DNA of 64,000 nucleotides. Source: Clostridia bacterium. Lineage in GTDB: Bacteria > Bacillota > Clostridia > Lachnospirales > Lachnospiraceae. How positions within the stretch are numbered: position 1 is the stretch's first letter; each line of letters starts with the position of its first letter. The stretch spans positions 1 through 64,000 of the forward strand of contig CAJTDE010000017.1 of NCBI GenBank assembly GCA_910574835.1, read 5' to 3'. Below the pieces are notes generated by a model. That model worked only from the letters and a program-made list of their open reading frames with translations, searched no databases and had not been told where the DNA came from. Position numbers and translations under genes: made by a program. Of the stretch, positions 50,993-59,475 are shown piece after piece.

Positions 50993-53130
50993 ATGCAGAC
51001 GCTATATATATCCATAGTAGGGAGTCCAGCACTGGCGGCGGAGACACACCAAATCCGCAGTCTGCGGATGCCTGCCTGACCCTCGGCAGCCTGTTTGACG
51101 GCTCCGGGGGTTTTCCTTTGGGCGGGCTGCTTGCAGGCATCACCCCTCTATGGGCTTCGGAGATTGAGCCGTTCCCCATCCGTGTGACCACAAAGCGGCT
51201 GCCCTCCGTGAAGCACTTGGGCGATATTTCTGCGGTGGATGGCGCAGAGATTGCCCCGGTGGACATCATCACCTTCGGCTCGCCCTGCACGGATATGTCG
51301 GTGGCCGGCAAGCGGGCGGGGCTTGGCGGGCAGCAGTCCTGCCTGTTCTATCAGGCAATCAGAATCGTAAAGGAAATGAGGTGTGCAACAGATGGAAAAT
51401 ATCCAAGGTTTATCGTGTGGGAGAACGTCCCCGGAGCCTTCTCATCCAATAAAGGGGAAGACTTTAAGGCAGTCCTCGAAGCGGTCTGCTCCGTCAAAGA
51501 CGAAAGTATTTCTGTACCTGGACCTCCAAAGGGGAGGTGGGCGAATGCCGGAAGCATCGTGGCAGACGGCTTTTCCCTCGCATGGCGGGTGTTTGACTCC
51601 CAGTTTTGGGGAATCCCCCAACGAAGGAAACGCATCTACCTTGTCGCAGATTTTGCAGGCGGGAGTGCCGGAAAGGTATTATTTGAGTCCGAAGGCGTGT
51701 CTGGGTATTCTGCGGAGGGCTTCCGTGCGTGGCAAGGAACTGCCGGAGGTGCTGCGGATTGCATTGGAGCGGCAGGCGGCATCTGCCTGAACGACCAGGG
51801 CGGGCAGAGGATGGACGTGACGGATGACGTGACCTGCACCCTGCGGGCAGAGGCGCACCATCCCCCGTGCGTATTGGAATCGGCCGGTTTCTGCACGGAG
51901 CATTCCGCAAAGGCGCGTGGGATTGGGTATGAGGAGGAAACCTCGCCCACGCTCCGTGCAGGGACGGTCCCGGCTGCGGTGGCGCTCTATGAGAACCATT
52001 CACAGGATACGAGATATACGGGGCCTTTGGAAACGGCGCCTACGGTCAGCTCCACCTACGGCATGGGCGGCAATAACCAACCGTTCGTGGTGGAAACGCC
52101 AAAGACGCTGAAAATCCGCTCCGGCTGTGAGGGAGGCGGCAAAGGGGCGATCATACAGGATGACAAATCCGCAACTCTCTCCTGCAGCAATGACCAGACG
52201 GTGTTCGTGCCTTTCTGCAAGGGGTACCGCGCCCACTACAAAGGGGATGCGCCGACCTGGAAGGACGGGAAGGTGGCAAACACGCTGAACACCTTTGATG
52301 TCGGGGAGAGCCGCTGCAATGAGCTGGTGGTGCAGGCATACGGTATCTGCTCCAAGGACAGCAATGCCATGAAATCGGATAACCCGCACAGCGGATTTTA
52401 TGAGGCGGATACCTCCCGGACTCTGGACGGGAACGGCGGGAATCCCGGCTGCAACCAGGGCGGCATTGCCGTGGTGGCGGTGCAGGGCTCCATGATTGGC
52501 AGGAAGGATGAGAACGGGCCGCAGGGGAGTGGCGTGAATGAGGATGTGTCCTTTACGCTTGACGCCGTGGACAGACACGCTGTTGCATACCCGACCTACT
52601 GCACGAGCAAGAATTCTCATTTCACACGGGCAGAAAAGGAACTGGCGAACACGCTGGTGGCTACGGATTATAAGGACCCTCCCGTCATCAACGATGTGCA
52701 GACCGCATCCGGCAAGGAGGTGTTCGGCACACTCTCGGCAAGCATGGGCTCCAAGCAGTGGCTCGGCAACCAGGAGGCGTTCAGCGGGGATTACCATATC
52801 GTGGAGCCGGAGTATATTGTCCGCAGGCTGACGCCCACCGAGTGTGCGAGGCTGCAGGGCTTCCCGGACTGGTGGTGCGGCGGGCTTGGCACGGAGGAAC
52901 CTACCGAGGAAGATTTAGTGTTCTGGAGGGAGGTCTTTGAGACCCATCGGAAGATTGCAGGGACTTCCACGAAGCCCAAGACGGATAGGCAGATCATCAA
53001 GTGGCTGAAAGACCCTCATTCGGATAGTGCCGAGTATAAAATGTGGGGCAACGGCGTCGCACTGCCGAACGTATATTTCGTGCTTTCGGGGATCGTGTAC
53101 TATGCACAGTTCCCGGACTTTTTATTGTGA
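50989..53130 (+). CDS. Phage DNA cytosine-5 methyltransferase, 713 aa
   Basis: SAM motif LTLGSLFDGSGGFPLGG, catalytic PC motif GSPCTDMSVAG, ENV motif WENVPGAF and motif VIII QRRKRIYLV are intact. Motif X-like TPTECARLQGFPDWW lies near the C-terminus. About 350 residues between motif VIII and IX (from about 230 to 610) contain repeating SFTLDA/ADTSRTLDGN/SPTLRAGT-type units, the target-recognition region that makes it much longer than standard enzymes. It likely modifies phage DNA against restriction. ATGA overlap with the previous gene. Confidence 0.9.
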   Translation: MNADAIYIHSRESSTGGGDTPNPQSADACLTLGSLFDGSGGFPLGGLLAGITPLWASEIEPFPIRVTTKRLPSVKHLGDISAVDGAEIAPVDIITFGSPCTDMSVAGKRAGLGGQQSCLFYQAIRIVKEMRCATDGKYPRFIVWENVPGAFSSNKGEDFKAVLEAVCSVKDESISVPGPPKGRWANAGSIVADGFSLAWRVFDSQFWGIPQRRKRIYLVADFAGGSAGKVLFESEGVSGYSAEGFRAWQGTAGGAADCIGAAGGICLNDQGGQRMDVTDDVTCTLRAEAHHPPCVLESAGFCTEHSAKARGIGYEEETSPTLRAGTVPAAVALYENHSQDTRYTGPLETAPTVSSTYGMGGNNQPFVVETPKTLKIRSGCEGGGKGAIIQDDKSATLSCSNDQTVFVPFCKGYRAHYKGDAPTWKDGKVANTLNTFDVGESRCNELVVQAYGICSKDSNAMKSDNPHSGFYEADTSRTLDGNGGNPGCNQGGIAVVAVQGSMIGRKDENGPQGSGVNEDVSFTLDAVDRHAVAYPTYCTSKNSHFTRAEKELANTLVATDYKDPPVINDVQTASGKEVFGTLSASMGSKQWLGNQEAFSGDYHIVEPEYIVRRLTPTECARLQGFPDWWCGGLGTEEPTEEDLVFWREVFETHRKIAGTSTKPKTDRQIIKWLKDPHSDSAEYKMWGNGVALPNVYFVLSGIVYYAQFPDFLL

Positions 53131-53150
53131 CATTTTTTCTCACATACTGC

Positions 53151-53179
53151 TTGCTATTCCTGCCGTTCAGAGTGATTAA
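53151..53179 (+). promoter_or_regulatory. Accessory-cluster promoter element, copy 1
   Basis: TTGCTA (53151-53156), 17 bp, GATTAA (53174-53179), then GTAGTACCGAAAAACGAAGG. The pattern recurs at 54516 and 57007. Confidence 0.45.
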
Positions 53180-53212
53180 TGTAGTACCGAAAAACGAAGG
53201 AGGTACAAAAAA

Positions 53213-53968
53213 ATGAGGTTTGAATTCAACAGGACAGGGGCAGAGCGGAAGGCGCTGGTGCAGGCAATGGGGGAGATTTTAGAGGTAAAGCCGAAATACC
53301 TCGGAATGCCGACAGCGGCTTACCAGGTGGATTACTTCCACATCGACAAGACCGGCGCGGTGGAGTTTGACGACCGGGCGGACAGTGAGGAAATAGAGAA
53401 CCTGCTGGAGCGGCTTGCGGAAAGAGGGATTGTCGCAGTCCCGGCAGAAACGGCGCAGGAAGGCGGCACGGCAGAAGAAAGCGCGGATGCGGAAAACAAA
53501 GCGGAGGAGCCGGAAACGGAGGCACAGGGGGCAGATCTGGGGCTTACGGTGGCAATGCCGAGGGATTCCTTCACGGATGCCGCGCTGGAGAACCTGCGGA
53601 AGCTGGTGGATGCCAAAGGGAGCCTGATTAAAAAGGCGCTGGCGGTTGACAGCCTCCCGATTGAAACGGACGGGGAGAAGGTTTCCTTCCCATGGTTTGC
53701 GGAGGGGCAGGACAGCGAATCGGTGAAAGCCTACACCCATTTCATTGCCGCCATCTGCGACATGGCAAGGAACCAGAAGCGCATCACGGCGAAGGAAAAG
53801 CCTGCGGACAATGAAAAATACGCATTCCGGTGCTTCCTGCTCCGGCTCGGATTCATCGGGGCGGAATACAAGGGCGAGCGGAAAATCCTGCTGAAGAACC
53901 TCTCCGGCAGCTCGGCATTCAAAAACGGCGAAAGGAAGGAGGCGGTCAGCAGTGAACTTTCCGAATAG
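53213..53968 (+). CDS. Uncharacterised accessory protein sharing a C-terminal module with the amidoligase, 251 aa
   Basis: No named family for the whole. Residues 1-65 form a small domain (MRFEFNRTGAERKALVQAMGEI, YFHIDKTGAVEFDD). A Glu/Ala-rich linker follows (about 80-110), then a domain of about 115-190 (VAMPRDSFTDAALENLRKLVDAK, VSFPWF). The last 45 residues, with KYAFRCFLLRLGFIG and then LLKNLSG, closely match the C-terminus of the amidoligase at 54593, so the two proteins may bind the same partner. AAGGAGGTACAAAAAA precedes ATG 53213. Confidence 0.65.
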   Translation: MRFEFNRTGAERKALVQAMGEILEVKPKYLGMPTAAYQVDYFHIDKTGAVEFDDRADSEEIENLLERLAERGIVAVPAETAQEGGTAEESADAENKAEEPETEAQGADLGLTVAMPRDSFTDAALENLRKLVDAKGSLIKKALAVDSLPIETDGEKVSFPWFAEGQDSESVKAYTHFIAAICDMARNQKRITAKEKPADNEKYAFRCFLLRLGFIGAEYKGERKILLKNLSGSSAFKNGERKEAVSSELSE

Positions 53969-54182
53969 GGAGATTGTGGAGCGTGTCCGCAGGGAGTACC
54001 CTGCAGGCACACGGGTGGAGCTTGTACGGATGGACGATGTGCAGGCCCCGCCCATCGGGACGCGGGGAACAGTCGAAGGTGTGGATGACACGGCGAGCGT
54101 CATGGTCGCATGGGACAACGGCAGCAGCCTCCATGCAATTTACGGCGAGGATGTGGTGCGCAGGATAAAGGAGGATGAATAG
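53952..54182 (+). CDS. DUF4314 protein, 76 aa
   Basis: Matches DUF4314: YPAGTRVELVRMDD, PPIGTRGTVEGVDDTASVMVAWDNGSSL and YGEDVVRRI. It is a small beta-barrel-like domain common in accessory regions of gut Firmicutes mobile elements; its function is unknown. The start is GTG 53952, overlapping the preceding gene by 17 bp. Its stop abuts the next start. Confidence 0.85.
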   Translation: MNFPNREIVERVRREYPAGTRVELVRMDDVQAPPIGTRGTVEGVDDTASVMVAWDNGSSLHAIYGEDVVRRIKEDE

Positions 54183-54464
54183 ATGGAGCAGGACATTCTG
54201 AAACAGCTTTATTTTGGTGAGATCGTGCCGTGGGAGAACCGGAACGACAAGACGCCGGAGATGGCAGAGCTTGCGGAGCGCATCGACGGGGAGATTGAAC
54301 GCCTAAAAGGGCTGTTGGACAGTGAGGGGAAGGCACTGCTGGAGAAACTTCTGGACGATGCCTCCGACCTTGAGTGCAAGACCATCTGCGAAGGCTTTAA
54401 GGACGGATTCCGGCTTGGCGCACAGATCACGGCAGCCTCCATGGAGGGCCTGAAAAAGCCATAA
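54183..54464 (+). CDS. DUF6809-like small helical protein, 93 aa
   Basis: A two-helix acidic protein (LKQLYFGEIVPWENRN, then ELAERIDGEIERLKGLLD and CEGFKDGFRLGAQITAA), a layout I associate with DUF6809; confirmation needs a search. AAAGGAGGATGAATAG precedes ATG 54183. Often found next to DUF4314 in gut mobile elements. Confidence 0.65.
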   Translation: MEQDILKQLYFGEIVPWENRNDKTPEMAELAERIDGEIERLKGLLDSEGKALLEKLLDDASDLECKTICEGFKDGFRLGAQITAASMEGLKKP

Positions 54465-54515
54465 AATACACAAAAAACTGCGGAAAACATTGTGTAATAT
54501 ATGCCTCGAATTGAC

Positions 54516-54544
54516 TTGCTATTATCCCCTTTTAGAGCGAATAT
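54516..54544 (+). promoter_or_regulatory. Accessory-cluster promoter element, copy 2
   Basis: TTGCTA, 17 bp, GAATAT (54539-54544), then GTGTACTACCGAAAGGG and AAAACACA. The transcript start region can fold TGTGT with ACACA around CCGAAAGG, a GNRA-capped mini-stem. Nearly identical to copy 3 at 57007. Confidence 0.6.
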
Positions 54545-54592
54545 GTGTACTACCGAAAGGGAAAACACACAAAGAAAACGGAGGAAAACAGC

Positions 54593-55540
54593 ATGAACGC
54601 AAAGTTAGCAAGGCAGGTTGAGGAAATGAAAAAGCAGACCATCGGGGTTGAGGTGGAGATGAACAGCATCGCAAGGAGCAGGGCGGCGAAAATTGCAGCG
54701 GACTTCTTCGGAACAGGCAGGCATGAATACACGGCACGCAGGAACGGCTACGAAACCTACTCCGCATGGGACGCGCAGGGCAGGGAGTGGAAATTCCAGA
54801 AGGACGTGAGCATCGCGGGGCCTGACAGCGAAAAGTGCGAGCTGGTGACGCCCATCCTTACCTACGGGGACATGGAAACCCTGCAGGAGCTTATCCGGCA
54901 GCTACGGCACGCTGGAGCGAAGAGCGACGCGGGAAGGGGCTGCGGGGTACACATCCACATCGGGGCGAAAGGCCACACGCCGCAGAGCCTCAGAAACCTC
55001 GCCAACATCATGGCAGGCCATGAAAGCCTGATAGCGGATGCCTTAAACCTTGACCGCTGGAGGATGAACCGCTACTGCCGCACGGTTGACCCACGGTTTT
55101 TGGAGCAGGTCAACAGAAAGAAACCTTCCACGATGGCGGCCCTTGCGGACATCTGGTACACAAGCCACGGCGCAAGCTACGGCAGGGACCAGCACTACAA
55201 CGACAGCCGCTACCATATGCTCAATTACCACGCAACCTTCACCAAAGGCACGGTCGAGTTCCGGCTCTTCCAGTTCGACGAACCGGGCGACGGGCGCAGG
55301 GGCGGCCTCCACGCAGGGCAGCTTAAAAGCTACATCCAGCTCTGCCTCGCACTCAGCCAGATGGCGAAGGAAGTAAAGACGGCAAGCCCGAAGCCGCAGC
55401 AGAGCGAGAACCCGAAATACGCCATGCGGACATGGCTCCTCCGGCTCGGCTTCATCGGGGACGAATTCAAGACCGCAAGGGACATCCTCACAAGGAGGCT
55501 TGCAGGGGACGCATCCTTCCGAAACGGAAGGGCCGCTTGA
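54593..55540 (+). CDS. Amidoligase-family enzyme (COOH-NH2 ligase, glutamine-synthetase fold)
   Basis: A 315-aa protein of the predicted 'amidoligase enzyme' family. QTIGVEVEMNSI gives the first metal-binding E-x-E; CELVTPILTYGDM and GCGVHIHIGAKGHTPQSL supply further active-site residues; TVEFRLFQF is the late E-x-R motif. These ATP-dependent ligases form amide or gamma-glutamyl-type bonds and occur beside gamma-glutamylcyclotransferases, as here. Substrate unknown; peptide or cell-wall modification has been proposed for the family. The C-terminal 45 residues repeat the tail of the 53213 protein. GGAGGAAAACAGC precedes ATG 54593. Confidence 0.87.
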   Translation: MNAKLARQVEEMKKQTIGVEVEMNSIARSRAAKIAADFFGTGRHEYTARRNGYETYSAWDAQGREWKFQKDVSIAGPDSEKCELVTPILTYGDMETLQELIRQLRHAGAKSDAGRGCGVHIHIGAKGHTPQSLRNLANIMAGHESLIADALNLDRWRMNRYCRTVDPRFLEQVNRKKPSTMAALADIWYTSHGASYGRDQHYNDSRYHMLNYHATFTKGTVEFRLFQFDEPGDGRRGGLHAGQLKSYIQLCLALSQMAKEVKTASPKPQQSENPKYAMRTWLLRLGFIGDEFKTARDILTRRLAGDASFRNGRAA

Positions 55541-55656
55541 AGGGAACGCGGGAGGTAGCCTCCTGCCACCTTGCCTGCCGCGGAAACGGCAGTGGACCGC
55601 TCCGGCGGTCTTAAGGTGGTAGAAGGGTGCCCCCTTCGGAAAGGATGGATTTCAAG

Positions 55657-56350
55657 ATGGAAAAAAGATACTACATTGCTTACGGCTCAAACTTAAACAT
55701 CCGGCAGATGCGGATGCGCTGCCCCGGGGCGAGGATTATCGGCACTTCGGTGATTGAGGGCTACCCGTCTGCTGTTCAAGGGCAGCAGGACCGGCTCCTA
55801 CCTCACCATCGAGCCACAGGAGGGCGCAAGCGTCCCCGTGGCGGCATGGGCGGTGACGGAGGAGGATGAGGCGGCGCTTGACCGCTACGAGGGCTTCCCC
55901 CACTTTTACTACAAAAAGGAGATGGAGCTGCCCCTTAAAGGGATTAAGACCGGAAAGGTGCGGCTGCGGAAGGTTTTCGTCTACATCATGCATGAGGACC
56001 GCCCGCTTGGGGTTCCGAGCGGGTTCTATATGGAGACCTGCAGGCAGGGCTACCAGAGTTTCGGATTCGACGAGGCATTTCTGGAACGGGCGTATGCCGA
56101 CAGCAGGGAGAAATTTCCGGGCGGGTGGAAGACCGGGGACGCCTGCTTCATGGTGACCAACCGGAAGAACGGCTGCACGGGCAACTACACCGTGCTGGGA
56201 TTCGATGGGAAATATTTCTGGCTCCAGAACAGCAGGGGCAGCCGTTACCGCGCATCCGCAGGCCGGATGTTCCGCAGCAAGGTGGAGGCGCTTGCCCCAC
56301 GGCAGGAGAATATGGACTTAGGAGGAAACAGCGATGAAAGAAACAGATAA
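55657..56350 (+). pseudogene. Gamma-glutamylcyclotransferase (AIG2-like), one frameshift
   Basis: MEKRYYIAYGSNLNIRQM is the GGCT substrate motif (YGSNL). The frame breaks after IEGY at about 55766; RLLFKGSRTGSYLTIEP continues in another frame through ALDRYEGFPHFYYKKEMEL, which holds the catalytic glutamate region. Removing one C from the CCC run at about 55765-55768 restores a protein of about 230 aa. The C-terminal 90 residues (DACFMVTNRKNGCTGNYTVLGF) form an extra domain. It pairs with the amidoligase: one makes, the other opens gamma-glutamyl links. Could be a sequencing error or phase-variable run, although only three bases long. Confidence 0.78.
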
Positions 56351-56543
56351 TATTGCGAGGATTTCGGTCTGCCCACGATGCGGGCAGACCTACCACGGGA
56401 GGCCGGCAGTTTCGCGGGCGGACGGCAGAACGCCGCTCTGCCCGGACTGCGGCACCAGGGAGGCTCTGGAGAGCATCGGGGTGGACGGGAAGGAGCAGGA
56501 ACAGATTCTGGAAGCCATCCACAGGTGCTACGGCAGGGGATGA
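56334..56543 (+). CDS. Zinc-ribbon protein of the amidoligase cluster, 69 aa
   Basis: Two cysteine pairs, CPRCGQ and CPDCGT, separated by about 22 residues, followed by a helix (EALESIGVDGKEQEQILEAIHR). Probably a small zinc-binding regulator or adaptor. TTAGGAGGAAACAGCG precedes ATG 56334, inside the end of the cyclotransferase gene, so the two are coupled. Confidence 0.65.
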   Translation: MKETDNIARISVCPRCGQTYHGRPAVSRADGRTPLCPDCGTREALESIGVDGKEQEQILEAIHRCYGRG

Positions 56544-56572
56544 AAATTATAAAGGCAAAGGAGCGTACAGCT

Positions 56573-56953
56573 ATGGAAAAAAGGACAGAGGTCATCCAGG
56601 AGTGGATTGACGCAAGAAGGGAACGGGGCGAGGCTGCAACAAAATGTATGTTTTACATCACCGTCCCGAAAGACACCGACCTTTACAAGGATGAAACCAT
56701 CAAGAAAATCGAGGGCATCCTTGATAAGAACCATGTCAGCCACGGCCATGTGGATACGGTCTGCGGCGCATGGAACCTGAACCGGGACTGGATTGAGACG
56801 GGCGAGATCGACTGCATTGTGGAATTCTGCGGGGTGTACCCGGTCAATTGGGACATGGACGATGTGGCGGAGCTTGAACGGATGGAAACCGAAGGGGAGA
56901 TCATCGTCCTGGTTGACTGGATAGAGGACGGGAAACACATCCCTAACCATTGA
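56573..56953 (+). CDS. Hypothetical protein of the amidoligase cluster, 126 aa
   Basis: No family is recognised. A mixed alpha/beta protein (IQEWIDARRERGEAATKCMFYITVPKDT, GHVDTVCGAWNLNRDWIETGEI, IIVLVDWIEDGKHI) of acidic character, without signal or TM segment. ATG 56573 has AAAGGAGCGTACAGCT before it; ATG 56540 overlaps the previous stop and is an alternative start. The third promoter copy follows it. Confidence 0.55.
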   Translation: MEKRTEVIQEWIDARRERGEAATKCMFYITVPKDTDLYKDETIKKIEGILDKNHVSHGHVDTVCGAWNLNRDWIETGEIDCIVEFCGVYPVNWDMDDVAELERMETEGEIIVLVDWIEDGKHIPNH

Positions 56954-57006
56954 AAACTACACAATTTCTCCTGCAGATATTTGCACAGTATATGTTCAAA
57001 ATCCGC

Positions 57007-57035
57007 TTGCTATTATCCGCAGAAAGAGCGAATAT
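57007..57035 (+). promoter_or_regulatory. Accessory-cluster promoter element, copy 3
   Basis: TTGCTA (57007-57012), 17 bp, GAATAT (57030-57035), then the same GTGTACTACCGAAAGGG block as copy 2. It drives the small gene at 57080. Confidence 0.6.
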
Positions 57036-57079
57036 GTGTACTACCGAAAGGGAAAACACAGAAAGCGGAGGAGAAAGGC

Positions 57080-57274
57080 ATGACAAGATTTGAAAGGGAT
57101 TTGAGAGATGCACAGAAAGGAAACGGAATTGAGGTACTGACGAAACGGAAAGCGGAGCTTGACCGCCTTTGGAAAGAGGGGAAAGCCTGCAAAAACGGAT
57201 TCAGGAGGCAGTGCATAGCGCAGGAATACACGAGGCTTAAGGCCGAGTACGATAAGATTGACGCACTTTTCTGA
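57080..57274 (+). CDS. Small helical protein, 64 aa
   Basis: A short charged helical protein (RFERDLRDAQKGNGIEVLTKRKAELDRLWKEGK, CIAQEYTRLKAEYDKIDALF), possibly coiled coil. No family is recognised; such ORFs often follow this promoter type in gut mobile elements. GGAGGAGAAAGGC precedes ATG 57080. The 115 bp to the large terminase contain a weak AGAGC...GCTCT hairpin. Confidence 0.5.
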   Translation: MTRFERDLRDAQKGNGIEVLTKRKAELDRLWKEGKACKNGFRRQCIAQEYTRLKAEYDKIDALF

Positions 57275-57389
57275 AATTAAAACTGGACATTCCAAGAGCG
57301 GAGCCGCAAGGCTCTGTGTCTTGTACTGATAGATTACGGCTTGCTGCTGGCAGGCCATTTTTGATGCCGTCTTTGGGGAGGTGACCGGA

Positions 57390-58997
57390 ATGGCAATGCG
57401 GAAACTGAAAAAATATAAGCCGACAAAATTCAAAGCGAAGGACAGCCGCTATGACAAGGATGCCGCCGATTTTGCCGTGATGTTCATCGAGAGCCTCTGC
57501 CACACTAAGGGAACGTGGGCGGGGAAGCCCTTTGAACTGATCGACTGGCAGGAGCAGATCATCCGGGATATTTTCGGAACGCTGAAGCCCAATGGCTACC
57601 GCCAGTTCAACACGGCATACGTTGAGATTCCGAAGAAACAGGGAAAGTCGGAGCTTGCGGCGGCCGTGGCGCTGCTTTTGACCTGCGGGGACGGGGAGGA
57701 ACGCGCGGAAGTGTACGGGTGCGCCGCCGACCGGCAGCAGGCCACTATCGTTTTTGATGTGGCGGCGGATATGGTGCGGATGTGCCCTGCCCTTTCCAAG
57801 CGGGTGAAGATACTCGCATCGCAGAAACGGATCATCTACACGCCCACCAACTCCTTCTACCAGGTGCTTTCGGCGGAGGCGTATTCCAAGCACGGCTTCA
57901 ACATCCACGGCGTGGTGTTTGACGAGCTGCACACGCAGCCGAACCGGAAACTGTTCGATGTCATGACCAAGGGCTCCGGGGATGCCAGGATGCAGCCGCT
58001 GTATTTCCTCATCACCACGGCGGGGACGGATACCCATTCCATCTGCTACGAAACGCACCAGAAGGCAAAGGATATCTTAGAGGGGCGGAAGATTGACCCT
58101 ACATTTTACCCGGTGATCTACGGCGCGGATGAGGCGGACGACTGGACGGACCCGAAGGTGTGGAAGAAAGCGAACCCCTCTTTGAATATCACGGTGGGGA
58201 TTGACAAGGTGGAGGCCGCCTGCGAGTCGGCAAAGCAGAATCCGGGGGAGGAGAACAGTTTCCGGCAGCTCCGCTTAAACCAGTGGGTGAAACAGGCGGT
58301 GCGGTGGATGCCCATGGATAAATGGGACGCCTGCGCCTTCCCGGTTTCGGAGGATGGTCTGGAGGGGCGCGTCTGCTACGGCGGGCTGGACTTGTCCTCC
58401 ACCACGGACATCACGGCGTTCGTGCTGGTGTTCCCGCCGCTGGATGAGGAGGATAAATACTGTATCCTGCCGTACTTCTGGGTGCCGGAGGAAACGCTGG
58501 AGCTGCGTGTGCGGCGCGACCATGTACCTTACGATGTGTGGGAGCGGCAGGGGAAGCTGATGACCACGGAGGGGAACGTGGTGCATTACGGCTTTATCGA
58601 GAAATACATTGAACGGCTCGGTGAGCGGTTCAACATCCGGGAGATCGCCTTTGACCGGTGGGGCGCAGTACAGATGGTGCAGAACCTTGAGGGCATGGGC
58701 TTCACGGTGGTTCCGTTCGGGCAGGGCTTTAAGGATATGTCCCCGCCCACCAAGGAGCTGATGAAGCTGGTGCTGGAGCAGAGCATTGCCCACGGCGGGC
58801 ATCCGGTACTCCGGTGGATGATGGATAACATCTTCATCCGCACCGACCCTGCGGGGAACATCAAGGCGGACAAGGAGAAATCCACGGAGAAGATTGACGG
58901 TGCGGTGGCCACGATCATGGGGCTTGACCGTGCCATCCGCTGCGGGAATGATGCGGGGGCTTCCGTCTATGACAGCCGGGGGCTGCTTGTTTTTTGA
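57390..58997 (+). CDS. Phage terminase large subunit
   Basis: A 535-aa packaging motor. The ATPase domain has the Walker A variant IPKKQGKSELAAA and Walker B GVVFDELHTQ. The nuclease domain shows GGLDLSSTTDITAF, FDRWGAVQMV and KIDGAVATIMGLDRAI with acidic residues in the RNase-H order. HK97-like type. ATG 57390 follows GGGGAGGTGACCGGA. It is followed by a small gene, then portal and head genes in standard order. Confidence 0.93.
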   Translation: MAMRKLKKYKPTKFKAKDSRYDKDAADFAVMFIESLCHTKGTWAGKPFELIDWQEQIIRDIFGTLKPNGYRQFNTAYVEIPKKQGKSELAAAVALLLTCGDGEERAEVYGCAADRQQATIVFDVAADMVRMCPALSKRVKILASQKRIIYTPTNSFYQVLSAEAYSKHGFNIHGVVFDELHTQPNRKLFDVMTKGSGDARMQPLYFLITTAGTDTHSICYETHQKAKDILEGRKIDPTFYPVIYGADEADDWTDPKVWKKANPSLNITVGIDKVEAACESAKQNPGEENSFRQLRLNQWVKQAVRWMPMDKWDACAFPVSEDGLEGRVCYGGLDLSSTTDITAFVLVFPPLDEEDKYCILPYFWVPEETLELRVRRDHVPYDVWERQGKLMTTEGNVVHYGFIEKYIERLGERFNIREIAFDRWGAVQMVQNLEGMGFTVVPFGQGFKDMSPPTKELMKLVLEQSIAHGGHPVLRWMMDNIFIRTDPAGNIKADKEKSTEKIDGAVATIMGLDRAIRCGNDAGASVYDSRGLLVF

Positions 58998-59091
58998 TTT
59001 TTCACCAGTCTGTACACATTATCTTTGTCGGTTCCTTATATGGCTATTTTCCACATATTCCTTTATGCTGTCTGGCGAAGGAGGTGGAAAG

Positions 59092-59391
59092 ATGGATGAG
59101 AAGGATTTACTTGAGCTTATCATTTCGGAACGGATGGGGATGCACCATGACGCCTTTAAAAAGGAATATCCCCTTACGGAGGAGCAGGCGGCGGAAGCGG
59201 AAAAAGCAGACCAGGCACACGAGCTGCTGTTTGAGCAGTTAAGCGCGGAGCAGCGGGAAATGATGGAGCTGTGCGAGGATGTGGCAAATTCGGAAGCCAC
59301 GCGGGAAAACGAATACTACTACCGTGCAGGATTCCGGGACGGGGTGAGCCTTGACAGGCTGATAAAGCAGATCAGGGAAGATAATAAATAA
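59092..59391 (+). CDS. Small helical phage protein between terminase and portal, 99 aa
   Basis: An acidic, helical protein (LLELIISERMGMHHDAFKKEYPLTEEQAAEAEKADQAHELL, REMMELCEDVANSEATRENEYYYRAGFRDGVSLDRLI). A similar C-terminus occurs in many Firmicutes phage/ICE small proteins; the role is unknown. CGAAGGAGGTGGAAAG precedes ATG 59092. A terminator follows. Confidence 0.6.
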   Translation: MDEKDLLELIISERMGMHHDAFKKEYPLTEEQAAEAEKADQAHELLFEQLSAEQREMMELCEDVANSEATRENEYYYRAGFRDGVSLDRLIKQIREDNK

Positions 59392-59408
59392 AAAACACAT
59401 AACACGGG

Positions 59409-59446
59409 CAGCAGAAAGGCATCGCTTTGGCGGTGCCTTTCTGCTG
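59409..59446 (+). terminator. Hairpin before the portal gene
   Basis: CAGCAGAAAGGCA (59409-59421) pairs perfectly with TGCCTTTCTGCTG (59434-59446), followed by TCTGTCTTTT. It probably ends the upstream transcript; the portal gene would then need its own promoter or readthrough. Confidence 0.7.
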
Positions 59447-59475
59447 TCTGTCTTTTGGAAGGGAGCGTGGTTCCT

